From: Desmodus rotundus
Taxonomy: Eukaryota; Chordata; Mammalia; Chiroptera; Phyllostomidae
Assembly (NCBI RefSeq): GCF_022682495.2
Contig: NC_071393.1
Coordinates: 101,731,010 to 101,795,009 of the forward strand
Length of the DNA: 64,000 bases
Direction: 5' to 3'
Below are positions 35,176 through 47,045 of the stretch, one piece after another; position 1 is the first letter of the stretch, and each line of letters begins with the position of its first letter. The position numbers and the translations under genes were made by a program. Below the pieces are notes generated by a model that saw only the letters and a program-made list of their open reading frames with translations, did no database searches and was not told the origin of the DNA.

Positions 35176-36190
35176 GCTTGTCATTTTGCCAAATTTTCCC
35201 ATCACCTTCCATAGATTTATGCTCCCAGCAGCAATGTTTATTCCCTACACTCTCAGCAATTCCTATACCACAATTTTTTTAATGTTTTTCTTCTTTTTAC
35301 ATTTTTTAATTTAAAACCTTGAGTTTGGAGAGAAAGGAGGGGGAGAGAGAAACTGTGATTGTATTCATCGGTTGATTCTTGTATGTGCCCCGACCAGGGA
35401 TCAAACCCACAACCTCGGCATCTCAGGATAGCGCTCTAACCCACTGAACCACCTGGCCAGGACTTTAAATATTTTTCAATCTAATAATTGAAAACACATA
35501 CATGTCCTTTTCATTTGATTTCCCTTATTGGAGTGAGGTCGAGCACATTTTTTAGGCTTAATAGACATTGACAATGTCCTTTGAACTCTGTCCATGTCAC
35601 TACTGGACTGTTGGTCTTTTTCTGATAATTTATAGAAGCTCTCTGTATGTTGTGAAAATTAACTCTTGTTCGGTGACGTGAGTTACAAATATTTTATTCC
35701 AGTCTGTCTTTTGATTTCGCCTATGGTAATAGTTGCTTGCCATGGAGGATTTTTTTTAACGTAGTTAAATTTCTTGATCTTTTCTTTTTGGGCGTCTGGA
35801 TTTTGAATCCTATTTTAAAAGGCCCTCTTCACTTTGACATACACTAGGTTTTTTTCTAGTACTTTAATGGATTCGCTTCTTTACCTTTATGTCTTTGAAA
35901 CATTCCTTGTGTAAAGTCCGAGGTATGGATGCAATTTTACTTCTATGCAAGATGGCTACCCAGTTGTCCCTATGCTATTAATTGAGAAATCTCTTTCCTC
36001 CACTGATTCGAAATGTCGCTTCCGTAATATACCAGCTTCCTCCATATATTTAGGTTTATTACTGGACTACCTACTTTTCCTTCCAATGACATGTTTGTCT
36101 ATTTGTGCACCAGCCACTCTTTTAATTATTATAACTTTAAAATTTGCTTTAATATCTGGTAGGGAGATTTGTATTTTAGAAAGATCACTC
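35176..36190 (-). repeat. L1M LINE, antisense, interrupted by a SINE
   Basis: T-rich sequence with the reverse-strand L1 landmarks cttattggagtgaggtcgag, tagaagctctctgtatgttg and tatgctattaattgagaaat. The VES SINE at 35276-35463 breaks it. Confidence 0.75.
35276..35463 (-). repeat. VES-type bat SINE inserted in L1M
   Basis: On + it reads from a T-rich tail through a purine-rich gagagaaggagggggagaga-like part to ccccgaccagggatcaaacc, gctctaacccactgaaccac and ctggccaggac. The reverse complement is a tRNA-derived head with A and B box regions, as in VES SINEs of yangochiropteran bats. Confidence 0.85.
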
Positions 36191-36479
36191 TGTCTTCATA
36201 TTGTGGAATGGATTAGAGGCGAGGCAAAGTGGAGCTAGGGAGACCCGTCAGGGCTACTGTGTTAGTCCAGACAATCCACAGGCTCGAGGGCGTGACAGTA
36301 GGACCAGGGAGCAGCAGTGTCGTGATTAATGCTGGATTGGACGCGGGGAGTGAAGGAGAGGCTGGAGAGTACAGTATGCCTCCCAGGGGAGCTGGGGTCC
36401 TAGTCACAGGGAAGGAGTGGGCTGGGGGTAGGGGCAGCAGATGATATTTATTATGTTTCTTGACCTGTATCATCATTCA

Positions 36480-36720
36480 ACACATATCACCTGGGAGATA
36501 CAATGAATTGCCGTGATGCAGAGGCTATTGTATTAAGCAAGTGAGGTTAGTTAAGCAATTAAGCAATTGCTTTAATTGCTTTAACTGTTAAGCAATTAAA
36601 ATTATCCCTACTTTGCAGGTGGGGAAACTGAGGCTCACAGATATCAAGCAACTGTTACAGGGAGGGGCAGGGCAGGGCTCACATCCAAGTCTGTCACCCC
36701 CAAAATCCTGCTAGGAGGGG
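36480..36720 (-). repeat. MIR SINE with a short palindrome
   Basis: ctttgcaggtggggaaactg, then aggctcacagatatcaagca is the MIR core. At 36550-36585 a near-perfect palindrome centred on CAATTG precedes it, and a third TTAAGCAATT unit follows. Confidence 0.65.
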
Positions 36721-36921
36721 ACCGTGGCAGGCTGACCTAGGCTCTGAGAGCCCCATACGAGCACTTGCACTAAGGAGACTGTGGTGAGTCTCCAGGCCTT
36801 TTCTTTCCAACATCTGTTGCAGCCTGAGAAATGAGGTTACACGCAGGCAGGCAGAATTCTACAAAAAAGGATTTTTCTGACCACGTTGGCTAAAATATGT
36901 CCCCAATGGAGCCCTCATAGC

Positions 36922-37085
36922 TGTGGTTCTCAGCCTGGCTGCACACTGAGCATGTGCGGTGATTTACAAGCTGCAGATGCTGCCCCACCCCAAGAGACTG
37001 ACCCGGCTGGTCTGGGATGTGGCCTGGCAGGAGGCGTTTTAAGCTCCCAGGTGATTCTAATGTGCATCCAACTATGAGAACCACA
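36922..37085. mobile_element. MER5-type hAT-Charlie MITE
   Basis: Inverted ends gtggttctca and tgagaaccac. Inside are ctgccccaccccaagagact and cccaggtgattctaatgtgc, typical of MER5-like elements. Confidence 0.75.
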
Positions 37086-38764
37086 CATTAAGGTGACCTG
37101 CTTCTCCTCTTCTTGAGGTTTCTGATGGGATGTGCTTCCACCTCTTTGAGAGATGAGGGTAAAAAGCAGCTGTTTCCATCAACTCATTAGAGAATGAACG
37201 ACAAGCACCTGGCTCGTCACAGTTCTTGGGTGCCCTACCTCCCGGGGTTCCTCTAAGCCAGGACGAATAAGCAATGGGGTTGCAGCAGGCTCAGTGCCAC
37301 TTCCCAAATGTCTCCCCCTGCTGGCTTGCAATGGTGCTTGCAACGCCTACCACAGAGACTTCCATTTTGGAAATTGTGTACTTGATTAGGTTAATGAACT
37401 GTGTTGCTTGGTATGCCTAACACCTTATTAGCTGAGTGATCTGCTAGCCAGAGTTCGTCAACCTGATCATGCACGTGTCTGTCGGCATAAGTTAGACTGT
37501 GCTGCATTGGGAGATACCCTCAACATGTCACTGGCTTAAAATCACAAGGACTTTTTCTCCCTGGGCTGCACGTCCAGCACAGGCCAGCTAGGGTGTCTGC
37601 TGCATACGGAGCACTGGGGCCCAGGCTGGCACAGCTGCTACCAACTTGTAATTGTAGAAAAGAAGAAGGATATGGCCTCCTCCACAAGAGAGCTCACACG
37701 TCATTGGCCCAAGCAAGTCGCGGGGCCACATCTAACTTCAAAGGGAGCTGGGAAGTGCAACCCTACCCTGTCTGTGCCCAGATGGGTAAGGTCCTAGGGT
37801 CCTGTCTGGCCAATGTCCATCCTCACTGTTGGGGAAACTGGTCCCATTACAAAGCAAACTCTGGTCACTCTGTTCACTGCCTCTCTTCGGACCCTCAATG
37901 TCTGGAGGAACTTGAAGTGGCGTCAGCAGACAAGGTGGCATCCTGGATGGCCCGGTGATCTCCTGACCCACCCACACACGCTGTGGAATCGCTGTGGAAT
38001 CGCTGCGGTCTGAGAACCAGGCCCAGCCTCACCTCCTCAGACTCTGCTCCTCGGTCAGCTCCCACTGGACGCTGAGCAGGCCAATTTCTTTGATCACTCA
38101 TTTCCAGCTGAGCTGCAACCTGTAGATCACTCCAGGTTCAAAGCCTCAGAAGCGGGGCAATTTACTGCTATGAAAGGCCCTTTCATGAGCAACAGTCGTC
38201 ACCTTCGGGCGAATTTGAGGCTGCTCTGACTCAGTCCCCCATTCAAAGGCTGTGTTCAGTGGAGAGCCAGCAGGAAGTCTGCAAACCTGACTGGTTGTCA
38301 AACAATAAAAAAGAACAGGTGCTGGAGCAGCAGAAGGCCCTGCAGTGGCCTCGCACCCACCTCCCCTGAGCAAAGAAGCTTCAGCTCTAACCCTCCCTGC
38401 AGCCAGCCTGAGGCCCCAGAGGGCGCGCTACTCCCCCTCTCCTGCTGACTGCCCACCAAAGGGGCCTCTGCTTCCCTTGGGCTTAGATGCACCTTTAGAG
38501 AAACCACCCATGGGACCCTGGCTCCTGAGCAGGAAAGGGCTTCCTGCTCCCCAGATATGTCCCCCAGCCCCAATTAGGGGACATAGTCAAGGTGCTTTGC
38601 CTTTCAGACTTATTCTGATTGGGGTTTTCCTTGACCAGCACTCTGGAGAAGATCCTAGAAAATCTGAAGCTTTGTGCCCATTTTGGAATTCAAATTCCTT
38701 TGCCTTTTAAAATGGGATTTCTCCCCGACTGGGTACCTTGAAGTGCTTCCAGGCTGAATAAACT
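37086..38764. other. Intergenic DNA with an unnamed old repeat
   Basis: At about 37500-37800, ggcttaaaatcacaaggact, cgtcattggcccaagcaagt and caaagggagctgggaagtgc belong to a dispersed mammalian repeat I cannot name. A short direct repeat of ctgtggaatcg lies at about 37981-38003. The rest shows nothing. Confidence 0.5.
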
Positions 38765-39035
38765 GGCTCCAAACCCCTGAGGCTTCAGAGCCCAATTTCC
38801 TGAGTTCAGTTCCCAGCCATGCCCCTTACCAGCTATGTGTCCTTGGGTAAATTACTTTGCCTCTCTGTGCCTCAGTTTCCCCATCTTGAAATAGGGATAA
38901 TACCTAGGGGGGTATTAAACGCCCAATGAGGTATTTAATCCTCTGGATACAGGGGACTAAATGAGTTGATGCACGCAAAACACCTGAAACAGTGCCTGAC
39001 ACATAGGACGTGATCTGGAGTGTTGGTGGCTAGTA
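38765..39035 (+). repeat. MIR SINE, nearly full length
   Basis: tgtgtccttgggtaaattac, ctctgtgcctcagtttcccc and cagtgcctgacacatagga are consecutive MIR landmarks. About 40 bp near 38910-38950 are extra. Confidence 0.85.
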
Positions 39036-39714
39036 TTATTATCATTTTTACAAATCCCAAGTGCCACCCAGGTCACACCTCATCAGCCAATGGCGGGAGC
39101 CGTACGCTACAAAGTCCAGACTCAGCGCAATCTCCAGCACTCTCCTCAGCCGAGAAGCACTGCAAACCCAGGCATCCTGCAGACAGGCCATTTCTCCTTT
39201 CCGCTCGGAATCCCCAGCTGTTGCTGTGGGCTTGAAGACTGGATCTAAGGGTCAGGAGCCGTGAGCTCCTGGGATGACGACAGAGAGAGGCTGCTGAGGG
39301 AAAATGTCCCCTGGCCCCACTGTGTCTGCTGTGAGTGGAGAAGTGGAGGCAGAGGGCACAGACACAGCCTCTAAGGTGCCCCGGCCAGAACAGGTTGGGA
39401 AGCCATCCTGCAGGGGAGGGCATTTGAACCTGGGACACAGAATTCTTTGGGGGATTTCTCCCTTCTCCTGCCTGGGGAGAAGTTGTTAATAAAGCCACAG
39501 GGAGGTGAGAAATGATGGTGGTATCGGACCAGGGAGAGGCAGTGGTCCAGGGTGGGATGGAGGGATTTGCGGATGTAAAGCACTCTGCAAATGAAAGGCT
39601 AGGGTCCTATAGCCTGACCACTGGGAACAGAGAAGCCTGGGCAGCTCAGTCCATTTCAGGGCAGAGTCACCATCCAGGAGAGGCTAACTGACGCAGAACT
39701 CACAACATGGGGCC

Positions 39715-39885
39715 CTGCACACACATGCCCATGTACGCACACCACAAATGCTAATGCATGTGCGTGCATGCCACCCCCCCCGAATACAAACCCCCACACA
39801 CACTCATGCATGAGCACACGAACACGTGCACATCCCACAATGCACGCACATTCACACACACATGCACACACAAACACACCCATCC
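39715..39885. repeat. CA-rich simple repeat
   Basis: Imperfect (CA)n interspersed with TG and CG steps. It is low in complexity and encodes nothing credible. The flanks 39036-39714 and 39886-40440 are unique and featureless to me. Confidence 0.9.
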
Positions 39886-40444
39886 CCAGGGTTGTTACGC
39901 CAGTTCCTGCAGCACCTTTGGTGACTAGGAATCCCCCAGGCTTTACATTTACAACGGATTCAGTGGCTGTAGCGAGGAGGGAAAGGTCACCTTAGACATT
40001 TTCCCTGGCAAATCTCCTGTCACATTCTGGCAGCCCAAGAAGAGGTTCCAAAAATGAGAGAGGAAGCAACGCAGCAGCTGTCGCCCTCTGGTGGACAGTG
40101 TCATCTCAGAGACTCGCATATTGCTCTGGGAAGGCAGCGCCAGAGCAGCACAACTCAAATCAACACAAGTTTGCTGTGCCTGGGAGTATGTGTGTGGCGG
40201 GGGGACACATCACGTTGGGTAGGGAGAGGCGTGGAGGTGGCTGCAGGGGGAAAAGAGGAGAAAGAAACCATCCTGGCCCCTGAGGTGCTCCAGGTCTCCC
40301 CAGCCACGGTCCCCCTGGCCTGGGATTATTCTCCCTGCTGGTGTCCAGAGGGCAGCAAACATAATCATAAGCAATCACGGAAGCTCCACTCGCTGAATCC
40401 CCTTCCAGTCCACACCCTGCGCAAGGAGAGCCCTTCTTACCCGT

Positions 40445-40565
40445 GAGTTCTCATCCTTCTCGCAACACTGTGACTTAAATCTAGATTCCGATTTCACAGA
40501 TGAGACTCAGAGGAAGTGACTTGCCCCAAATCTCACAGCCTGTAAATGCCAGAGACTTTATTTAC
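40445..40565 (-). repeat. MIR SINE
   Basis: tttcacagatgagactcaga, ggaagtgacttgccccaaat and ctcacagcctgtaaatgcca match the MIR core. Confidence 0.7.
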
Positions 40566-40569
40566 ATTT

Positions 40570-41095
40570 ACTTTTTTTTAACACAGACAAATGGTACAAA
40601 AGTCAAGTTTTACAAAGAAGTTTACAGAAAAGCCACATCTCCCTCCCACCACCATCTCCCTAGTCTCTACCCCAGGGACACCCTTGGTTTTTAGTTTCTT
40701 GCAACTTCTTAGTACAAGTTTTATGCATATAAAAGGAGTCTTTTTAAAAAAAAAAAAAAAAAGCACAAAGGGTAGGATACCAAAAGGTAACACCTCTCTA
40801 TCTTGCCTTTTTCACTCAGTATCACTGAAGATCATTCTGTAGCAGTAACCGCATATAGCTGCTCATTCTTTTTAAGAGCCTGTTGTACGGAATAACTTGC
40901 CCACTACTGATGGGCATTGAGCTGTCGCCAGTCGCCTGCCATTGAAAATACCCTGCAGCGAACCTCCCTGCACAGAAGTCCCTTTGCACAGGTGGAATTG
41001 CTGGATCAAAGGACACAAACACGAACGGGCATTTGTGATCTTGAGAAATGTCAACAAATGCCCATCTATTATGGTTGCACCGACTGACCCCTCCC
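40570..41095 (-). repeat. L1M-type LINE, antisense
   Basis: tttttcactcagtatcactg, then ctcattctttttaagagcct, actactgatgggcattgagc and ggtggaattgctggatcaaa are the reverse-strand landmarks of an old L1. A 17-base A run lies at 40746-40762. Confidence 0.7.
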
Positions 41096-42869
41096 CCAGC
41101 CCCCACACTGGCAAGGATGGAACCTGGGGCCTCCTGCCTCCAAAGCCAAGACCCCCTTCCCCACGGCATTTCTCCTCCTCGACAAACCCCCAAAGTCATA
41201 ACTAGGATTCACCAAGCAAGTACGAGACACCTTCGCAGTAGTCACACCAGCAAACACCTGGGGGCACAGGGCCTGGGGCAGGGGACAGCTTTCCCAGCTG
41301 TAGGGGTAGAATGTCCAGCCAGCCAGTAAGCAGCAGCTTCTGGACAGACTAGGCCCTTGGGGGCACTCCTTGGCTACCTGAGGCATCTGAAAAGCAGACA
41401 AGTGACTTCTGTCCCCAGGCTTTCAAAGCCACCAGTCCCTCAAAGCCTCCAGCCCCTCCTGAGCAGGGAACATGCTCTGGCCTCTCCTGAGAGGAGGCGA
41501 CTCTGTCATCAGGGAGCCCTGGAGACTTTGTCCCCTGGGTGCTGCATGGATGAGCCCCTCTTGCCGGTCACTGACTACTGAGTAGCATTCACCTCTGAGG
41601 ACAGACAACAAGAGAAAACCTTGGCGGCTCATTGCCTCTCATGCAGCCTCCTCCCTGGCAAAGCTCCCTTCCTCCTTCCCTGTCCCCCCCTGGAACCAAG
41701 GGGCACCTGGTGAGCCAAGGCCAAAGCAGTGTTACTTCTGAGGGGACTGGCTTATGTGGGTAACCGCGTCTTTGCCAGCAAGGGACAGCAGACAATCAGC
41801 CAGGGGGATCCGCACTACGTACTGTAGAGGGTTCCAGAAGGGGACAAGTAGGACAAGAGTCCCAGCAGACCCAGCTCCGGGTGCCAGGGATACCCAGCTG
41901 GCTCCTGCTTAGCACCGGGCAAGAATGTGACTAGCAATCTGGTAGTGACGGCGGGGCCCGCAAAGCTGCTGCTGGTGGGTGGTGAGCACAGCCAGCGGGG
42001 GAAGCCGCACGGCCACCCCTCTGAGGACTCCAGCCCGGGCACCCAGCACCGTGTGCACTGTCGTTACTTCAGGCAAAACCCCACGGCTGACTGGGGCAGG
42101 GGCTGTCACCACGGCAGCGCAGACGAGGAAAGTACCCCGCAGCTAAACTGGGGAGCCACAAAGCCAACCCAAGTTTTCTGACTGAACATTGGAAACCTAG
42201 GGTTGGTCGGTTTTTCCTTCAAGCTATGAGACTTACTGAGTTTTACTGGAAAGTTTAAATAAGGCTTTTTATGTTACAAAGTAATATGCTGTCTCCACAT
42301 TTTGGCCAATACCAAGTATTATTTATTATTGCAGCTAAAGCGACTATATCAGAAGAACATGTCAACTGTGATTCTGTCTGTCTGACAGCACTGTACGGAC
42401 GCCAGGCCGTGGGAAAGGTGGGGGAGCGTGGGCTTCCCGACACAGGGGCGCAAAGCAGGAGCAGTGAAAATGCAGACACGTACAAACCTAAAGACCGAGG
42501 GAGTCCCTGAGCTTCAAACTCAAAGCATCCAGGTTCGCATTTCTTTCGTGTGAAAGGAATTAGGGCACGCCTCCCGGCAGCCGCAGGGAGCCCGCAGGCC
42601 GGCTTCCTACTGGCAGCCCCAGGGGCTCTTCCTGGGGAATGCAGCAGGCTGCCCGCCGCCCTTGAGGTTAAAATGCAAAATTCATCTGAAAACCAAATAA
42701 AAGGCTTCTACTACAAGATTCCCGGATTCCTGGGCCTAAGACCCAGGGGCCGTTTTGCAATGCAGTTCGTCAGCCGGCCTGTGCTGGTTTTCTCTTGTGA
42801 GTGCGGGTGTTCAGAAGTAGAGCTGCTGCCAGCTTTCCTTGAAAAGGCACGCTCTCTAAGCGAGATAAG
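41096..42869. other. Intergenic, no recognised feature
   Basis: Mixed-composition unique sequence. Short open frames on both strands have no family signature. I see no repeat, RNA or promoter signal I can defend. Confidence 0.5.
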
Positions 42870-43240
42870 CCCGTCAGAGAAAGACAAATATCACATGGCT
42901 TCACCTATATGTGGAATCTAATGAACAACATAAACAAAAGCAGCAGAAACAGACTCACAGATACAGAGAACAGAGCGATGGTTGCCAGAGGGGAGGGGGA
43001 TTATGGGTTGGGTGAAAAAAGTGAAGGGATTGAGAAGTGCAGGTTGGTAGTTACAAGACAGTGACGGGAATGTAAACTACAGCAAAGGAAATACTGTCAA
43101 TAATACTGTAATAACTACGCGTGGTACCAGGTGGCTGCTGGAAACATCAGGAAGAACACGAAGTGAGTATATGGTTGTCTAACCACTATGCCGTACACCT
43201 GAAATTAATAGAAAATAATATTGGAGGAAACTGTAATTGA
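42870..43240 (+). repeat. L1M LINE 3' end
   Basis: atcacatggcttcacctata, tgtggaatctaatgaacaac, gatggttgccagaggggagg and tatgccgtacacctgaaatt follow L1M 3' UTR order. Confidence 0.85.
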
Positions 43241-43449
43241 AAACATTAAAAAACGCACACCTGCCTCCAACACGTGTCGGGAGTGACCCCTGCTGCCGCA
43301 GGAGTGACCTCCCAATTGGACAAGAGAGCTCTAGACGGTGGTCCTCACACTTGACTCTGCATAAGAAACACCCAGAAGCCACTGCTTATTTTTTAGGTGG
43401 GATTATGATAGGGTGGCTCTGTCTTTAAAATAAAAAAAGTCCTTATCTC

Positions 43450-43905
43450 GGTCATACATACTGCCCTGTCTGTGGATGAAACAATGTGATGTCTGAGATT
43501 TGATTCAAAATGATGTGGAGGCTTTGCCCTGACTGGTGTGGTTCAGTGGATTCAGTGCCAGTTTGCGAACCCAAAGGTCGCCAGTTGGATTCCCAGGCAG
43601 GGCACATGCCTGGGTGGCAGGTCAGGCCCCTACTTAGGGACATGCAGGAGGCAACTGATCTATGTGTCTGTCTGATATTGATGAATCTCTCCCTCTCTCC
43701 CTCTCTTCCTTTCTCTCTAAAAATAAATAAATAAAATCTTAAAAAATAATAATAATAACACATAGGGTGTGATGAGGCTGAAGATGAAACGAGAGTGTGC
43801 CCATGGGTAAGTGTTGACGCTGGGCTGTGGGTACATGGGGTTCGTGATACTATTCCATCCACTTTGGTACACGTTTAAATGTTTCCCTAATAAAAATTAG
43901 GAGGA
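43450..43905 (+). repeat. L1M LINE 3' end split by a SINE
   Basis: The left piece ends gtctgagatttgattcaaaa and the right piece resumes with gaggctgaagatgaaacgag, then gggtacatggggttcgtgat and aatgtttccctaataaaaat. The two halves are parts of one L1M 3' end. Confidence 0.75.
43526..43762 (+). repeat. VES-type bat SINE
   Basis: The head gccctgactggtgtggttca is followed by cagtgccagtttgcgaaccc, a ggcagggcacatgcctggg stretch, C/T-rich ctccctctctccctctcttc, and an aaaataaataaataaaatct tail with (AAT)n. This is a full VES SINE in sense orientation. Confidence 0.92.
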
Positions 43906-45044
43906 GGAGGAAGGAGCATGCAGAGAACTTGGTGAAACACAGCTCCTCAGGCCCCTGCCCCGGGGGTGCTGCATGAAGGTGAAGGGCCCCACAGGCTCAC
44001 TGAGAACCCTCAGCATCAGGGCCCTGAGGGCGGAGGTGGGGGACCCGGGAGGACGGGAGGTGCCCCTGCAGCAGAGGCACCTCTCTCTGTCGTCAGCCAA
44101 TTTGTAGGCTGCAGTCGGCCCATCAGTACCAGGAAGATGAATGGCCTCAGGCTCAGCCTTTTCCTTTTTGACCTCATCACTGTCAAGATCAAAATAAGAA
44201 GAGTGGCAGAACCTACGCACAGAGCCAGTGCAATCTTTATTAAAATCTTTTCCACGCACGATGTTCCCCATTTGTTCCTTTGTTCCTGGCATCTGGAGGC
44301 ACACGGCTTCTGATGTTTGTCTTGAACAGAGTAAGTTTGACTGACACGCCGTAGTGGTGGAAAGGAAGTATCCAGATCCCAAAAGACCTTTTCCATCCGG
44401 CAAGAAACGTACGTCATCCCCACTGCCAGGCCGCAGATCGGATGGCCCTGCAGAAGGCTGTCCGTGTGGCTGGCACAGAAGCGGCTGGCCCAGGCCTGGG
44501 CAGTGTCACTATGCCTCTGGCAGGCCCACAAGTCAACTGAAAATTAAATCAACCTGATGCTTGTAACCTAGAGCGTGGAGTTCACTCTGTGCCCCTGGGG
44601 ACCCCCCGCAGTGGGCAGAAGTGCCTCAGGGCCACGGGCTCCACACGCTCCCCACACTCCCCAGCCCTTCAGCCGAAGCATCTAGCTCCCTACTTGCTTT
44701 GTTTACTGGGGGCAGAGAGGGCAGGTCTAGGCATGACCATTTTTATTTTTTAAGGTTCTGCTTCTTTAAAAATATATACATTTTTTACAGTTTGACGGGC
44801 ACTGACTTTGATATATGGGGAAGAACGAAAAATATGGCTGGGGAGGTTGTACGGTTGGAATTGGGGAGAAGGTGAAACCGAGGGTCCTGACTGACTGTGT
44901 GGTTTGGATCTCACATGAGGCCCCAGCACTCAGTCTGGCTTCCTCACAGCCTGTGCGGGCAGCCTCTGCCCTTTCCCTCCCATCTGTCACTGCCTGAGGC
45001 AGCCAGGCCCAGCCCTGACTAAGGATCACGAGCTATGGGTTTTG
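43906..45044 (-). other. Unassigned stretch with two minus-strand open frames
   Basis: Two overlapping minus-strand frames (44531 to 44016, and 44403 to 43897) run 171 and 168 codons. One contains a hydrophobic run (ILIKIALALCVGSATLLILI) followed by basic residues, like a single membrane helix with a stop-transfer signal. I recognise no family. No introns, promoter or poly(A) tail are evident. It may be a decayed pseudogene or chance. Confidence 0.2.
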
Positions 45045-45365
45045 TTAAGCTGAAGATAACATCATGCCCTAAATTGTGTTTCAGCTCCTGCGCCCTAATG
45101 TGGAACGATCCCCTGGTCACGTACCCATGCAACCAGACTGAGGGGCGCTGGAGCTGACCACGAGACCTGCAGTTTTCATTTACTGCCCTTCCCTCACTCT
45201 TGAGGGAAGTTTCATCCAGGACCTCAAACCCCTTCCTCAGGATGCCTTAAGATTTTTGCTTGATAAAGCCTCTTGTCTGTAAACCATCCGGGAGTTTGGG
45301 GTTTTCCAGCACAAGCTGCCTGCTCTCCATTCTGTAATATCGCCCTGGTGTCAGTGTAATTGGCC
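45045..45365 (+). mobile_element. LTR-like block, probable solo LTR
   Basis: gcttgataaagcctcttgtc followed by a U5-like ccatccgggagtttggggtt and ctgctctccattctgtaata is the layout of a retroviral LTR end (poly(A) signal, R, U5). Boundaries and family are uncertain. Confidence 0.45.
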
Positions 45366-45404
45366 ATCAGCAGCACCCGGCGGACAAACTCTGCTCAGTT
45401 ACAA

Positions 45405-45530
45405 TGTAAACTAATACAACCATGTTGGAAAACAGGGGGTAGTTTCTTTAAAAAATTTAAATATACACGTACCATAGAATCCTGCCATTCTACTCCTAGG
45501 AATGTGCCCAGGGGAAGGAATCAACGATGA
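45405..45530 (+). repeat. L1M LINE fragment
   Basis: taatacaaccatgttggaaa, then tttaaaaaatttaaatatac and ctgccattctactcctagga match the L1 region upstream of its 3' end. Confidence 0.75.
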
Positions 45531-45549
45531 GGAGATAAGGAACCTTTGA

Positions 45550-46085
45550 GTACAGAGGCTCAAAGACCCCCTCTGATCATCCTGATAGGGACTCTGGAGT
45601 TGGAAAACTTTCGGTTTAGGTAGTAGCTAATAAGCTTAGTAACCAATGCATGTAAAAGCTATTGTTCCAGGAACTGAAGGTATAACCCACCCTGACTCCG
45701 CCCTGACTCCTGGAGACCACAAGCAGCTCCACCTTTGTGCCTCGGGAGGACTGCAAGCAATCAAGATGGAATCTGAGCCCTCGTGCTCCAGGGTGAGAGG
45801 ACCACCGCCCAGGACACAGCTGAAGATCACCGCCCAGGGCGAGAACACTGCAGTTTATTTAATCCACTTAACTTTTCCCTGGATTCCAAACCCCTTACCT
45901 ACACTCTGTTGTCCTTACAGAAAGGGCCATTTTAAAATGGAATTTAAGATGGTCCATTAGGGTATGAACCCACCGTCTTCTCAGATCGCCGGCCATCTGA
46001 ATAAAGTGCCAATAAAGATTCAATCCCTGTCTCTGCTTATTGGTTTCGGTATGTGACAGGCAGCAGGAATGCCAGTTTCAGGAGC
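45550..46085 (+). mobile_element. LTR-like block, probable solo LTR
   Basis: The right end has gaataaagtgccaataaaga then ttcaatccctgtctctgctt and attggtttcggtatgtgaca, resembling a poly(A) signal plus U5. Upstream is G/C-rich U3-like sequence. No coding region is attached. Confidence 0.4.
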
Positions 46086-46369
46086 CGTGAGCCATTCCCT
46101 GTTCCTAGGGCTGCAGACACATGCATAGAGGCAGGATGAGCTGGACCTAGCCCCTGGGCAACCAGAACAGCTTCCCATCATCATGCACGGGGCAGTAGGT
46201 CCAGCCAAGGTGCGGGATTCCCATGAGTGTTAACAACTTTCAAGGTGACAGAGAGGAACATCCCAGAACAAGGTCTGTTGTGAAAGTAATCTGTGCCCTG
46301 CGTTTTAAACTGCAAACTGTAAGGTAGCTTGTAATTATAAGCATTTATAATAAACATAATAATAAGCAT

Positions 46370-46510
46370 AGTAATAGGTTTTCACTGAACCTTCACCGGG
46401 TTCCAAGGACTTAACTCTACAGATCATCTGAGTTGGTAACAACCCTGTGAAGTATTATTCCCATGGTGGGGATTCAGAGAGAGCCACACCAAGATGTGCC
46501 TCAGCACTCT
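46370..46510 (+). repeat. MIR SINE
   Basis: cgggttccaaggacttaact, gttggtaacaaccctgtgaa and gtattattcccatggtgggg are MIR-like. Confidence 0.6.
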
Positions 46511-46659
46511 GCAGATTACTCTGAGCTAAAGGCAATTCTAGCCACAGGCTCAGGAGAAACTTCTGCCCCTCCCTTTAACTACCTAGAAGTGGAATCAGAG
46601 GCCCGGCCCCTAATAAGAAACCATCAGAGATAACTGTTTTGACCTTCTCCATAGGGCAG

Positions 46660-47045
46660 GCAAACTTCCATTTACTGAATGTCTGCTCTTCTTCTCGTCC
46701 TGCACTGACCCTTTGAAGCCCCCAAGGTGCGTTATCTCATCCTGAGCTCAGAATGTCCTGTGTACCTCGACCCGCCCTTTCTGTCTCTGAATCTCCCATG
46801 TATGTGGGGACTCTGACTCTCTCCTGGATGTGGGGGTCCCATACATGTGTATGTATTAAATGAGGTAATTTTCTCTTGCTAGTCTGTGTTTCTATTTGAT
46901 TATGAGACCATGCAAAAGAACCTTGAGGGTAGAAAGCTTGTTTGTTCCTCCCCCACACCAAATTACAAATAAAGAAACTAAAGCTCAGAGGGGTTAAGTC
47001 ACTGGCCCAAGGTCACACAGCTGATAAATGGCAAGGCCTAGAGTT
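46660..47045 (+). repeat. MIR SINE split by an LTR-like insertion
   Basis: The left part ends at ggtgcgttatctcat (about 46742); the right part resumes with ataaagaaactaaagctcag and ccaaggtcacacagctgata (from about 46962). These are consecutive segments of MIR with about 220 bp between. Confidence 0.65.
46743..46960 (+). mobile_element. LTR-like insertion inside a MIR
   Basis: Ends with gtatgtattaaatgaggtaa, tcttgctagtctgtgtttct and gaaccttgagggtagaaagc, a pattern of LTR 3' ends (ATTAAA-type signal then U5). It interrupts the MIR. I could not see a clear target-site duplication. Confidence 0.5.

Noticed and set aside
39715..39885. CA-rich run resembling a CRISPR-like array
   Set aside because: A eukaryotic simple repeat with no regular repeat-spacer structure.
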